Assembly (NCBI RefSeq): GCF_014695915.1
Contig: NZ_JACJPF010000035.1
Coordinates: 1-64,000 of the forward strand
Origin: Trichocoleus sp. FACHB-40
Lineage (GTDB): Bacteria > Cyanobacteriota > Cyanobacteriia > Cyanobacteriales > FACHB-T130
Direction of reading: 5' to 3'
Length of the DNA: 64,000 nt
Part shown: in pieces, positions 10,201 through 16,584 of the stretch
How positions within the stretch are numbered: the first letter of the stretch is position 1
Layout: each line of letters starts with the position of its first letter
The notes under the pieces: model-generated
Databases searched by the model: none
The model's input: the letters and a program-made list of their open reading frames with translations, nothing else
What the model was told of the DNA's origin: nothing
Position numbers and translations under genes: made by a program

Positions 10201-10909
10201 TGCTACTGAAATTCAGACAAAACAGCTACAACCTAAAGTAATTGCTTTAGCGCCTGACCAACCGGAATATCGCATCTTGGTCGTTGAAGATCGTCTGGAA
10301 AATCGCATTCTGCTAGTCAAACTTCTCACATCGATTGGCTTTGATGTCCGCGAAGCGGAAAATGGTCAAGATGCCATTACTTTATGGGAGAGTTGGGAAC
10401 CACACCTGATCTGGATGGATATGCGGATGCCTGTAATGGATGGGTATGAAGCCATCAAACGGATTAAAGGTCATGTGAAGGGCCATGCAACGGTGATTAT
10501 TGCCTTAACCGCAAGCGCCTTTGAAGAACAGCGAAACCTGATTTTGTCAGCAGGTTGCAATGACTTCATCCGCAAGCCTTTCCGGGATGCCGTAATTTTT
10601 GAAAAAATGGCTCAACATTTAGGGGTGCGTTACATCTATGAATCATTAGAAACGGTTCACCAGCAGAACCCAGAAGGCACAACAGCAGATTCATGCTTTA
10701 TTCTTCATACTTCATCTTTCCAAGAGATGCCTACCGAGTGGGTCGAAGCTTTATATCAGGCAGCAATTGAGGCAGATGCGGAGTTAATTTTAAGCCTTAC
10801 CGAGCAAATATCTGCTACAAATACTCCTTTGTCAAGCGCTCTTTCCAATTTGGTTGATAACTTTCAGTTTGAACAAATTACTAATTTAATTGAAGAATTT
10901 AATAAATAA
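4265..10909 (+). CDS. giant photoreceptor hybrid kinase with LOV and DXCF cyanobacteriochrome GAF domains
   Basis: The 2214 residues have GGAG before the ATG. In order they contain REC (D61), PAS repeats, a GAF at about 525-690, more PAS, a LOV domain at about 965-1085, a second GAF, PAS, a cyanobacteriochrome GAF at about 1405-1585, PAS, HisKA (H1741), HATPase (GTGLGLPIS), REC (D2052) and a short tail. The LOV domain shows GKNCRFLQG (C1007), NYHKDG, FWNEF and YVGIQSD, which are the usual flavin-binding residues. The cyanobacteriochrome GAF shows DPCF (C1483) and CH (C1511), 28 residues apart, as expected for DXCF types that link bilin through two cysteines. Blue or blue/green light is therefore a likely input (inference). 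The GGDEF-EAL gene starts 4 bases downstream. The first REC has YITKLF where YITKPF is usual. Confidence 0.92.
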   Translation: MNNTELNTVKGNILIVDDNPANLRLLSNILNDYGYEVRCVTNGQMALTTARWFPPDLILLDIRMPGMDGYEVCSKLKADEKTRDIPVIFISVLSDVVDKVKAFSVGGVDYITKLFEPEEVLARVENQLSIRRLSKQLREQNARLPEEMRVRREAEEKFTRAFRSSPDAIAILTLADGCYMEVNDSFCRISGYSPDEAIGSTLKELNLWVKPQDCLKLKHQLQQTKAIRNWECDFRTKTGKVKTMLISAEIIDLNGQACILAVSKDITERKAAQQGLKASEAELRALLAALPDVVLVIDAQGRYLKIAPTNPSNLYKSASELFGKTLHEVFEKEQADTFLSYICKALESQQTLNVEYSLNIREQEVWFAVSISPMSSNSVVWVARDITQRKQREETLRESQRFIQQIAESSPNILYLHDLSKQRNVYTNRQIAAILGYTPEEIQQMGAAIPQNLMHPDDFARLPEYCQQFENASDGEIFEFEYRMRHRNGEWRTLESRDTLFSKTDDGKARQILGTATDITQRKQAEVEIRLLLETTQAINHSVDVDSALAVILRLICTTIGWDFAEAWIPANDGTVLEHSLGWYECDNSLEEFRRYSETLIFAPNAGLPGRVWSSGSPEWLEDVSQAEPTAFPRSQIATQVGLKAGFGVPILANNQVLAVLVFFKRTKSTEDRHLFELVSAVAAQLGWLIARKKAQAALCKSEERLHLALQGSGLGLWDWNIATGETYFDPQWKKMLGYEVEEIENNYQSWERLLHPEDLPKLMEALKAYLEGATPVYNAEFRMLCSSGEWKWIRGSGKVFERDESGVPLRMTGTNKDISDRIHAERALTLATERLQHLLTSSPAVIYSSKISGDYAATFISENVSAVVGYQAREFIEDSNFWARNIHPEDAKWVFPELPRLLEKGYHTHEYRFLHKDGTYRWLYDQMKLVKDKAGNPIECVGYWVDITERKQTEERLRLLERAIAASSNGIVLSDAQLPDCPVIFVNPAFESITGYSAAETIGKNCRFLQGTDKKQPALEELRAAIRQERECRVVLRNYHKDGTLFWNEFSVSPVRDATGRLTHYVGIQSDITQERTAIEALTKQFSRTLMLKQITEEIRSSLDPSQIFATAANQISHLLTVDRCLIHTYVADPEPRIPIVAEFVATGVPSMLYENIPILGNPHAERMLAQDAAISSPDVYADPLLQAAEPFCRQSGLKSMLVVRTSYQGEPNGAIGLHQCDRFRVWTLGDISLLESVAAQLGIAIAQASLLEQEKQQRTYLDCQNQQLQQQIRERQLAEVALRQSEAKNRAILWAIPDLMFRMSNDAIYLDFICNSEVKNLWQSEDATLCQHMNFKDLPPEVARRYVQHMQLALDTGKPQIYEQQVLIEGKLQYEEVRVVTSGEEEVLFIVRDISDRKQAEIALQQQISRERLVIAMQERIRESLNLEEVLKTAVEEVRQFLSTDRTIIYRFNPGWSGVVAVESVGEDWMAIMGSDINDPCFGESYVAPYQQGRILAIEDIHAAGLKQCHISFLSQLQVRANLVVPILQGNKLWGLLIAHHCRGSRAWHSSEIESLRQLSVQLAIAIQQSTLFEQAKTEIIERKQAEEKLRQSEQRFRDVSEAVGEYLWEIDSEGIYTFITDRVKSVKGYPPSQLIGHKLIDFVAHEDIKKVEQILRDASRTKSTFKLEHRNITPTKEIIWEEVNGIPLLDNNGNIIGFRGTGLNITQRKQAEAALQQAAYAADAANRAKSEFLASMSHELRTPLNAILGFTQIMTRDSSLSGEQQEYIGIINRSGEHLLELINDILEMSKIEAGRITFNESSFDLVNLLENLEEMFRLKVKSKGLKLEINYASNIPQYVRSDESKLRQVLINLLGNAIKFTEQGSVVLRVSVVSELSSSNLATFQPDNIQTPTRDKQQTIRFEVEDTGLGIAPEEINKLFEAFGQTEAGRKSQQGTGLGLPISRKFVQLMGGDITVSSSIGKGTVFAFDIHISLADATEIQTKQLQPKVIALAPDQPEYRILVVEDRLENRILLVKLLTSIGFDVREAENGQDAITLWESWEPHLIWMDMRMPVMDGYEAIKRIKGHVKGHATVIIALTASAFEEQRNLILSAGCNDFIRKPFRDAVIFEKMAQHLGVRYIYESLETVHQQNPEGTTADSCFILHTSSFQEMPTEWVEALYQAAIEADAELILSLTEQISATNTPLSSALSNLVDNFQFEQITNLIEEFNK
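9881..9973. repeat. degenerate repeat-derived linker in the giant kinase HATPase
   Basis: At the same place as in the 699-residue paralogue, the DNA carries gtgtcagttgtcagtgaatt. An imperfect inverted partner follows, with gttgtcag (9887-9894) against ctgacaac (9930-9937). The shared site suggests that the insertion predates the duplication of the two kinase cores and has since decayed. Confidence 0.45.
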
Positions 10910-10913
10910 TAGA

Positions 10914-12746
10914 ATGAATAGCCATCAAGAATTTACAAATAAAGGTAACATTTTACTGGTTGACGATACACCAAATAATTTGCGCCTTTTGTCTGAGTTG
11001 TTGAGCGCACAGGGATATAAAGTTCGCAGTGTGACTAATGGACAAACAGCGTTAAAGGCAGCGTTGGCTAAACTTCCGGATATAATTTTGCTCGACATCA
11101 ATATGCCTGTAATGAGTGGCTATGAGGTCTGTGAAAAACTGAAATCTGACGAGATTACTCGCGTGATTCCAGTAATTTTTTTGAGCGCACTTGATGAAAC
11201 AATTGATAAGGTAAAAGCTTTTTCTGTTGGTGGAGTAGATTACATTACTAAGCCGTTTCAGATAGAAGAAGTTTTAATTCGCGTCGAGAATCAATTGGCT
11301 TTAAGGGCGGCACAAGTAAAAATTCTCCAATTGAATGCAGAACTTGAAATGAGGGTTAAAGAACGCACCTGTCAGCTAGAGGTAGCAAATCAAGACCTCA
11401 AGCAGGAAATTATTGAACGCAAGCGAGTGCAGAATCAATTGCTGCATATGGCTTTGCACGATCCTCTGACTGGCTTGCCCAACCGGGCTTTGTTCATGGA
11501 GCGTCTAGAACAGGCGCTCAGTCGTAGTAAACAACAACCAGATTATCAGTTTGCGGTGCTGTTTCTCGATTGCGATCGCTTCAAAATTGTCAACGATTCT
11601 CTCGGTCATCTCGTAGGAGACGAACTGCTCACTAGCCTCGCTCGTCGTCTCGAATCTTTCTTGAGCATGGTTGATACTCTAGCACACTTAGGCGGCGACG
11701 AGTTTGCTATTCTCCTAGAAGAACTCAAAGATATCAACATTGCTTCACTGCTTGCTGACCGAATTCTTAAAGAACTTTCCCACTCTTTTCAACTCTCCAG
11801 ACATGAAGTATTCATTAGCGCCAGTATTGGCATTGCTCTAGGCAATAGTGACTACGAAAAGCCAGAATATCTGCTGCGGGATGCAGATACAGCCATGTAT
11901 CGTGCCAAAGCATTAGGGAAAGCTCGCTATCACGTCTTTGATCCAGCCATGCACCAAGGAGCAATCCAACTTTTACAAATAGAAACCGACCTACGAAAAG
12001 CGATAAATCAGCAAGAATTTGTAGTTTATTATCAGCCCATTGTAGCCCTTTCCAGAAGCAAAATTATTGGGTTTGAAGCGCTAGTGCGCTGGCATCATCC
12101 CCAACGAGGGTTAGTTTCTCCAGCCGAGTTTATTCCTGTTGCAGAAGAAACAGGTTTAATTACCCCTATCGGTGCTTGGGTGTTGCGGGAAGCTTGCCAG
12201 CAGCTACGCATCTGGCAAGAACAAAAACTCACTCAAGAACCCTTAACTATCAGCGTAAACCTTTCGGTACGCCAGTTTTCCCAACCTAACTTAATTGAGC
12301 AAATTGACGAAATATTGGAGGAAACTAAACTTAATCCTTTTAGCTTAAAACTTGAAATTACAGAAAGTGCAATTATGGATAATAGCGAATCCGCAAAGGC
12401 GATTATCCACGAACTCAAAAGGAGGAAAATTCAGTTAAGTATCGATGACTTTGGCACGGGCTATTCTTCCCTGAGCTACTTGCATTTGTTTCCCATAAAC
12501 ACCCTAAAAATAGACAAGTCTTTTGTCAATCGCCTGGATAAAAGTCAAGAAGATATGGGGTTGATTCCAGCGATTATGAGTATGGCTCATACGATGGGTA
12601 TGGATGTGGTTGCCGAAGGAATAGAAACTCCTGAACAGTTAGCTAAACTGAAAGCGCTAAACTGTGATTTTGGTCAAGGATATATATTTTCTAAACCTTT
12701 AGAAAGTAAATTAGCTGTACAACTTATTACAGACCTGCTGACGTAG
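10914..12746 (+). CDS. response regulator with GGDEF and EAL domains (cyclic-di-GMP turnover)
   Basis: The start is the ATG at 10914 (MNSHQEF), since MNSHQEFTNKGNILLVDD matches the layout of the neighbouring REC starts; an in-frame start 24 bases upstream would overlap the previous gene. The 610 residues hold REC (D61, YITKPF), a coiled coil, GGDEF with intact GGDEF at 260-264, and EAL with E388 in GFEAL. The EAL catalytic set looks complete: SVNLS, ITES, DDFGTGYSS, KIDKSF and AEGIE. The product-inhibition I site (RxxD five residues before GGDEF) reads SMVD and looks absent. The protein may both make and degrade cyclic-di-GMP, probably under phosphorylation control by the adjacent giant kinase. 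Confidence 0.92.
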   Translation: MNSHQEFTNKGNILLVDDTPNNLRLLSELLSAQGYKVRSVTNGQTALKAALAKLPDIILLDINMPVMSGYEVCEKLKSDEITRVIPVIFLSALDETIDKVKAFSVGGVDYITKPFQIEEVLIRVENQLALRAAQVKILQLNAELEMRVKERTCQLEVANQDLKQEIIERKRVQNQLLHMALHDPLTGLPNRALFMERLEQALSRSKQQPDYQFAVLFLDCDRFKIVNDSLGHLVGDELLTSLARRLESFLSMVDTLAHLGGDEFAILLEELKDINIASLLADRILKELSHSFQLSRHEVFISASIGIALGNSDYEKPEYLLRDADTAMYRAKALGKARYHVFDPAMHQGAIQLLQIETDLRKAINQQEFVVYYQPIVALSRSKIIGFEALVRWHHPQRGLVSPAEFIPVAEETGLITPIGAWVLREACQQLRIWQEQKLTQEPLTISVNLSVRQFSQPNLIEQIDEILEETKLNPFSLKLEITESAIMDNSESAKAIIHELKRRKIQLSIDDFGTGYSSLSYLHLFPINTLKIDKSFVNRLDKSQEDMGLIPAIMSMAHTMGMDVVAEGIETPEQLAKLKALNCDFGQGYIFSKPLESKLAVQLITDLLT

Positions 12747-13332
12747 GGTTGAGGTGCGGGTTGCCCAACGCCTAAAAGTATAGCAATCCAATCCAGAGTT
12801 ATGAGATACCAACCGTTCAGATACCCGACTTCTTAAAGAAGTCGGGTATCTCCCATTCACAAATCATTTAGGAGTGCTATATTTGTTGGGTTTCGCTTAA
12901 GCCCATAGCACGGGACTAACCTACAATTATTCTAAAAGAGGTTCCAGCCTCATCGCACTTCCTATTAAGGTGCTTTCACGCCCACCAGTAAGGATGGGAC
13001 AATTTCAGGCACTTTCGCTGGAGTTGACAATTGTCCAAGAGGGTGTAGACTCCAAGCATCTGACTAAATCGGGAAAATTACCTCTAGTCTGGGTTTTCGA
13101 TTTATTGTGCTTTTTGTTACCAAAAATGTTAATTTGTCTGGATTTCAGCGAATATTATAAGTAAATAGTCGCTGAATTGATCCGTCAACCAGGACGCGAA
13201 TAGCTTTCGAGAGCGATCGCATCTCAAAGTGAACTTGGGTTTATAAACTGTATTCACCCTTATGCTACCCAATAATAAACAATTTAAAAATAAGTAGAAT
13301 CAGTTATTTTTTAGAATAAAATTGTTTTAATA
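12747..13332. other. intergenic region, 586 bases, no convincing gene
   Basis: The region separates the GGDEF-EAL gene from the next kinase. It holds the perfect palindrome at 12820-12850, gggttgcccaac-type repeat fragments near 12755, and a HIP1 site (gcgatcgc) near 13214. A 64-codon open frame at 12970-13164 lacks any recognisable domain and is not called. The AT-rich stretch at 13260-13332 probably holds the promoter of the following kinase; I cannot assign its boxes. Confidence 0.5.
12820..12850. repeat. perfect 15-base palindrome, single-base loop
   Basis: gatacccgacttctt (12820-12834) is followed by one A and then by its exact reverse complement aagaagtcgggtatc. There is no T run after it, so it is not a typical intrinsic terminator. 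The core CCCGACTTCTT is familiar as an iterated intergenic hairpin of filamentous cyanobacteria. Confidence 0.75.
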
Positions 13333-16300
13333 ATGATAAAAATGTCATCAAATTACACCTCAAACGCCGCCGCCACTTGGTTTAAAGTTCTTCTGATTGG
13401 GGACAATAAAGACGAGACGGAACGCATTGAAGAATTATTATCACGAACCTGCGATTATGCTAATTTTCGTATTTTTACAACCAACTTAGAGCGAATAGAC
13501 ACGCCACTAGCTCTGTTAAATAAAAAAAGCTTTGATGTAATTTTATTAGACATTTCCCTTTCCCACAATCAAGGATTTGATACCGTTGTCAGGATGCAAC
13601 AGTATCAGCTAAACATTCCGATTGTCGTACTCACCACAATAGAGGATGAAGAATTAGCGCTTCAATTTATTCAAGCTGGCGTACAAGATTATCTGGTAAA
13701 AAGAAACCTTGATAGTCAACTTCTAATTCGCTCTTTACGTCATGCAGTTGCGCGTCAGAAAAGACAAGAAGCTAGGCTACAACGCGAACAAAATAATCAC
13801 TCTGTTTTAGAGGAAGCAGCAGTCCACCGCGATGTTGCTTTGCCGAGGTTGTTCGTGCGCTCCAATGATGCAGCATACTCTCGATTTTGTGCTATATCTC
13901 TCGATCTATTATGTATCGCTGTCGATGGCTATTTCAAGTGTGTAAACTCAGCTTGGTCAAATACTTTGGGCTACACCCAAGAGGAACTTCTTGCTATACC
14001 ATTTATCGAGTTTGTCCATCCAGAAGACAGAAAAACTACTCTTGTTGAACTCCAAAAGCTAGAAAATGGCGCTTTGAGCGTCAAGTTTGAAAATCGTTAT
14101 TGCTGTAAAGATGGGTCTTATAAGTGGTTGTCATGGACATATACCCCATTTGCACAGGAAGGTTTGATTCACGGAGTTGCCCGCGATGTCACAGAAAGTA
14201 AGCTATCGGAATTAGTGTTGCGGGAAAGCCAGCGTTTTCTTCTTCAACAAATTGCTGAGACGACTCCTAATATTTTATATATTTATGACTTAGAATTAAA
14301 GCGAAATATTTATATAAATCGTGAGTTCACTACAGTTCTTGGTTATACAGCAGAAGAGATTGAAGCTATAGGAGAGGCAGTTATTAAAAATCTGATACAC
14401 CCTGAAGATTTTGCCCGATTTCCTCAACATTTCCAAGAATTAGAATTAGCCTCTGAAGGGGAAATCTTTGAGATTGAGTACCGGATGAGGCACGCCAATG
14501 GAGAATGGCGCACTTTTGTCAGCCGGGATACATTGTTCGCTCAAGCTTCTAATGGGAAACCGTTTCAGATATTAGGAACTGCTACAGACATCACCTCGCG
14601 AAAGCAAGCAGAAGATGAAATCCGACTCCTGCTGGCAACAACCCAAGCGATTAATGATTGCGAAAATTTTCAGGATGCCTTAGCGGAAATTCTGCGCTTA
14701 ATTAGTAGGACTATTGGCTGGGATATTGGAGAAGCATGGATTCCGGCTTTTGGTGCCACGGTTTTAAAATATGCTCAGGGTGGATACGGATGCGATCGCG
14801 AAGCCGTAGTCGCCTTGCAACATCGCGATCTAGAGGAATTTGTGCAACACAGTGAGCAATTAACATTTGCTGCTAATGTGGGATTGCCAGGGCGAATATG
14901 GTCATCTGGGCAACCGGAATGGATAGAAGATATTTCTGATACCCAAGAAGTTTTTTTACGTTCTTCAATTGCAGCAAGTACGGGATTAAAAGCTAGTTTT
15001 GGCGTGCCGATTGTAGTTGATAATCAAGTGTTGGCGGTTTTAGTTTTCTTTAAACGAAACAAAAGCGGTCAAGATTTGCGTTTGATTGAGTTAGTAAAGG
15101 CGGTTGCGACTCAGCTAGGTTTGTTCTGGCAGCGCAAACACGTAGAAGCTGCTTTGCGGCTAGGTGAAGAACGCTTGCAGATGGCATTAGAAGGTAGTGC
15201 TTTAGGTTTGTGGGATTGGAATATTCGCACCCACGAAGTTTATTTCGACGCGCATTGGAAGGGAATTTTGGGGTATGCAGTAGAGGAGGTTGAAAACAAT
15301 TTTCAATCTTGGCAACATCTAATACATCCAGAAGATTTGCCTAGAGCTATGGCAGTTTTGAACGCTTATCTGGAAGGTAGTATCCCCACCTATGAAATAG
15401 AATTTCGGATGCAATCTAAATCAGGAGAATGGAAGTGGATTTTGTCTCATGCCAAGGTGACACAGCGGGATGAAAACGGCAATCCGATGAGGATGACGGG
15501 TACTCATAAGGACATTAGCGATCGCAAACAGGTAGAAATTGCTTTGCGAGAATCGGAAGCACGAGAAAGGCACCAACGAACCGACCTAGAAATTGCCCTG
15601 AACGAACTCCAAAACGCCCAAGTACACCTTGTGCAAAAAGAAAAAATGGCATCCCTCGGTCAACTGGTTGCTGGTATTGCTCACGAAATCAACAACCCCA
15701 TCAGCTTCATCTACGGCAATATTACTCCTGCTAATGAATACGCTCAAAACTTAACTCGGCTAATTGAACTTTATCAACAGCATTATCCCACACCCCCAAC
15801 AGCAATTTCATCGGAGATTAAAAACCTCGATCTCGATTTTTTGAAGACAGACTTTCCGAAATTACTTTCGTCAATGAAAAGCGGTGCAGATCGCATCAAA
15901 GAAATTATCTGTGCCTTGCACTATTTTTCTCGCATTGACCAAGGCAAAATGAAGAAAGCTGACCTGCATTCTGGTCTTGAAAGTACCTTGATGATCTTAG
16001 AAAATCGCCTGAAAGAACAACCTGGTAGAGTTGCTATTAAGGTAATTAAAAACTACGGAAAGTTGCCATTAGTGGATTGCTATCCAGGTCAGTTAAATCA
16101 GGTATTTATGAATATTTTGGCTAATGCCATTGATGCGCTGGAAGAAAGGATGAAAGAAGATTTATCTTTTAACCCCCAGATTTGGATTAGCACAGAAATT
16201 GTCAGCAACCATTTATCCTTGGTTAGCAACGCCGAACCAATTGAGACAGATAAAAGAAAAGTTTTAAGAAATAAAGTTCTTGTTAGGGTTACTGACAATG

Positions 16301-16509
16301 GTAAAGGTATTTTGCCTCATGTAAAGAAACATATATTTGACCCCTTCTTTACAACCAAGCCTGTAGGTAAAGGCACGGGATTGGGGCTATCAATTAGTTA
16401 TCAAATTGTTGTAGAAAACCATCAAGGAAAAATTAGGTGTAACTCGTATTTAGGAAAAGGTACAGAATTTATAATTGAGATAAATTCAAAAGCGTTATTA
16501 TCAAGTTAA
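13333..16509 (+). CDS. multi-sensor histidine kinase, REC-PAS-PAS-GAF-PAS-HisKA-HATPase
   Basis: The 1058 residues begin with a receiver (D73 in ILLDIS). A PAS at about 195-300 follows, then a second PAS with RMRHANGEWRTF, a GAF at about 430-600, a PAS with GLWDWN, a coiled coil, HisKA (H784 in GIAHEINNP) and HATPase (GKGTGLGLSIS). The PAS-GAF-PAS block closely parallels part of the giant kinase upstream. The kinase core is a paralogue of the ethylene-receptor-like kinase that follows, sharing LVQKEKMASLGQL and the YPGQLNQVFMNIL box. The GAF lacks a bilin-binding CH pair. A second in-frame ATG lies 9 bases inside. Its cognate output is not visible. Confidence 0.9.
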   Translation: MIKMSSNYTSNAAATWFKVLLIGDNKDETERIEELLSRTCDYANFRIFTTNLERIDTPLALLNKKSFDVILLDISLSHNQGFDTVVRMQQYQLNIPIVVLTTIEDEELALQFIQAGVQDYLVKRNLDSQLLIRSLRHAVARQKRQEARLQREQNNHSVLEEAAVHRDVALPRLFVRSNDAAYSRFCAISLDLLCIAVDGYFKCVNSAWSNTLGYTQEELLAIPFIEFVHPEDRKTTLVELQKLENGALSVKFENRYCCKDGSYKWLSWTYTPFAQEGLIHGVARDVTESKLSELVLRESQRFLLQQIAETTPNILYIYDLELKRNIYINREFTTVLGYTAEEIEAIGEAVIKNLIHPEDFARFPQHFQELELASEGEIFEIEYRMRHANGEWRTFVSRDTLFAQASNGKPFQILGTATDITSRKQAEDEIRLLLATTQAINDCENFQDALAEILRLISRTIGWDIGEAWIPAFGATVLKYAQGGYGCDREAVVALQHRDLEEFVQHSEQLTFAANVGLPGRIWSSGQPEWIEDISDTQEVFLRSSIAASTGLKASFGVPIVVDNQVLAVLVFFKRNKSGQDLRLIELVKAVATQLGLFWQRKHVEAALRLGEERLQMALEGSALGLWDWNIRTHEVYFDAHWKGILGYAVEEVENNFQSWQHLIHPEDLPRAMAVLNAYLEGSIPTYEIEFRMQSKSGEWKWILSHAKVTQRDENGNPMRMTGTHKDISDRKQVEIALRESEARERHQRTDLEIALNELQNAQVHLVQKEKMASLGQLVAGIAHEINNPISFIYGNITPANEYAQNLTRLIELYQQHYPTPPTAISSEIKNLDLDFLKTDFPKLLSSMKSGADRIKEIICALHYFSRIDQGKMKKADLHSGLESTLMILENRLKEQPGRVAIKVIKNYGKLPLVDCYPGQLNQVFMNILANAIDALEERMKEDLSFNPQIWISTEIVSNHLSLVSNAEPIETDKRKVLRNKVLVRVTDNGKGILPHVKKHIFDPFFTTKPVGKGTGLGLSISYQIVVENHQGKIRCNSYLGKGTEFIIEINSKALLSS

Positions 16510-16584
16510 GTATAATTACTCTTGGCATTTTAAAAATGGCTATTTTATAACTAAAGTAGATAGAAAATAAAAAAAATAAAAAAA

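Noticed and set aside
12820-12850. Intrinsic terminator after the GGDEF-EAL gene
   Set aside because: The stem is perfect but no T run follows on either strand.
12970-13164. 64-codon open frame in the 12.7-13.3 kb spacer
   Set aside because: It has no recognisable domain and no clear Shine-Dalgarno. Its sequence (ending LLPKMLICLDFSEYYK) looks random.
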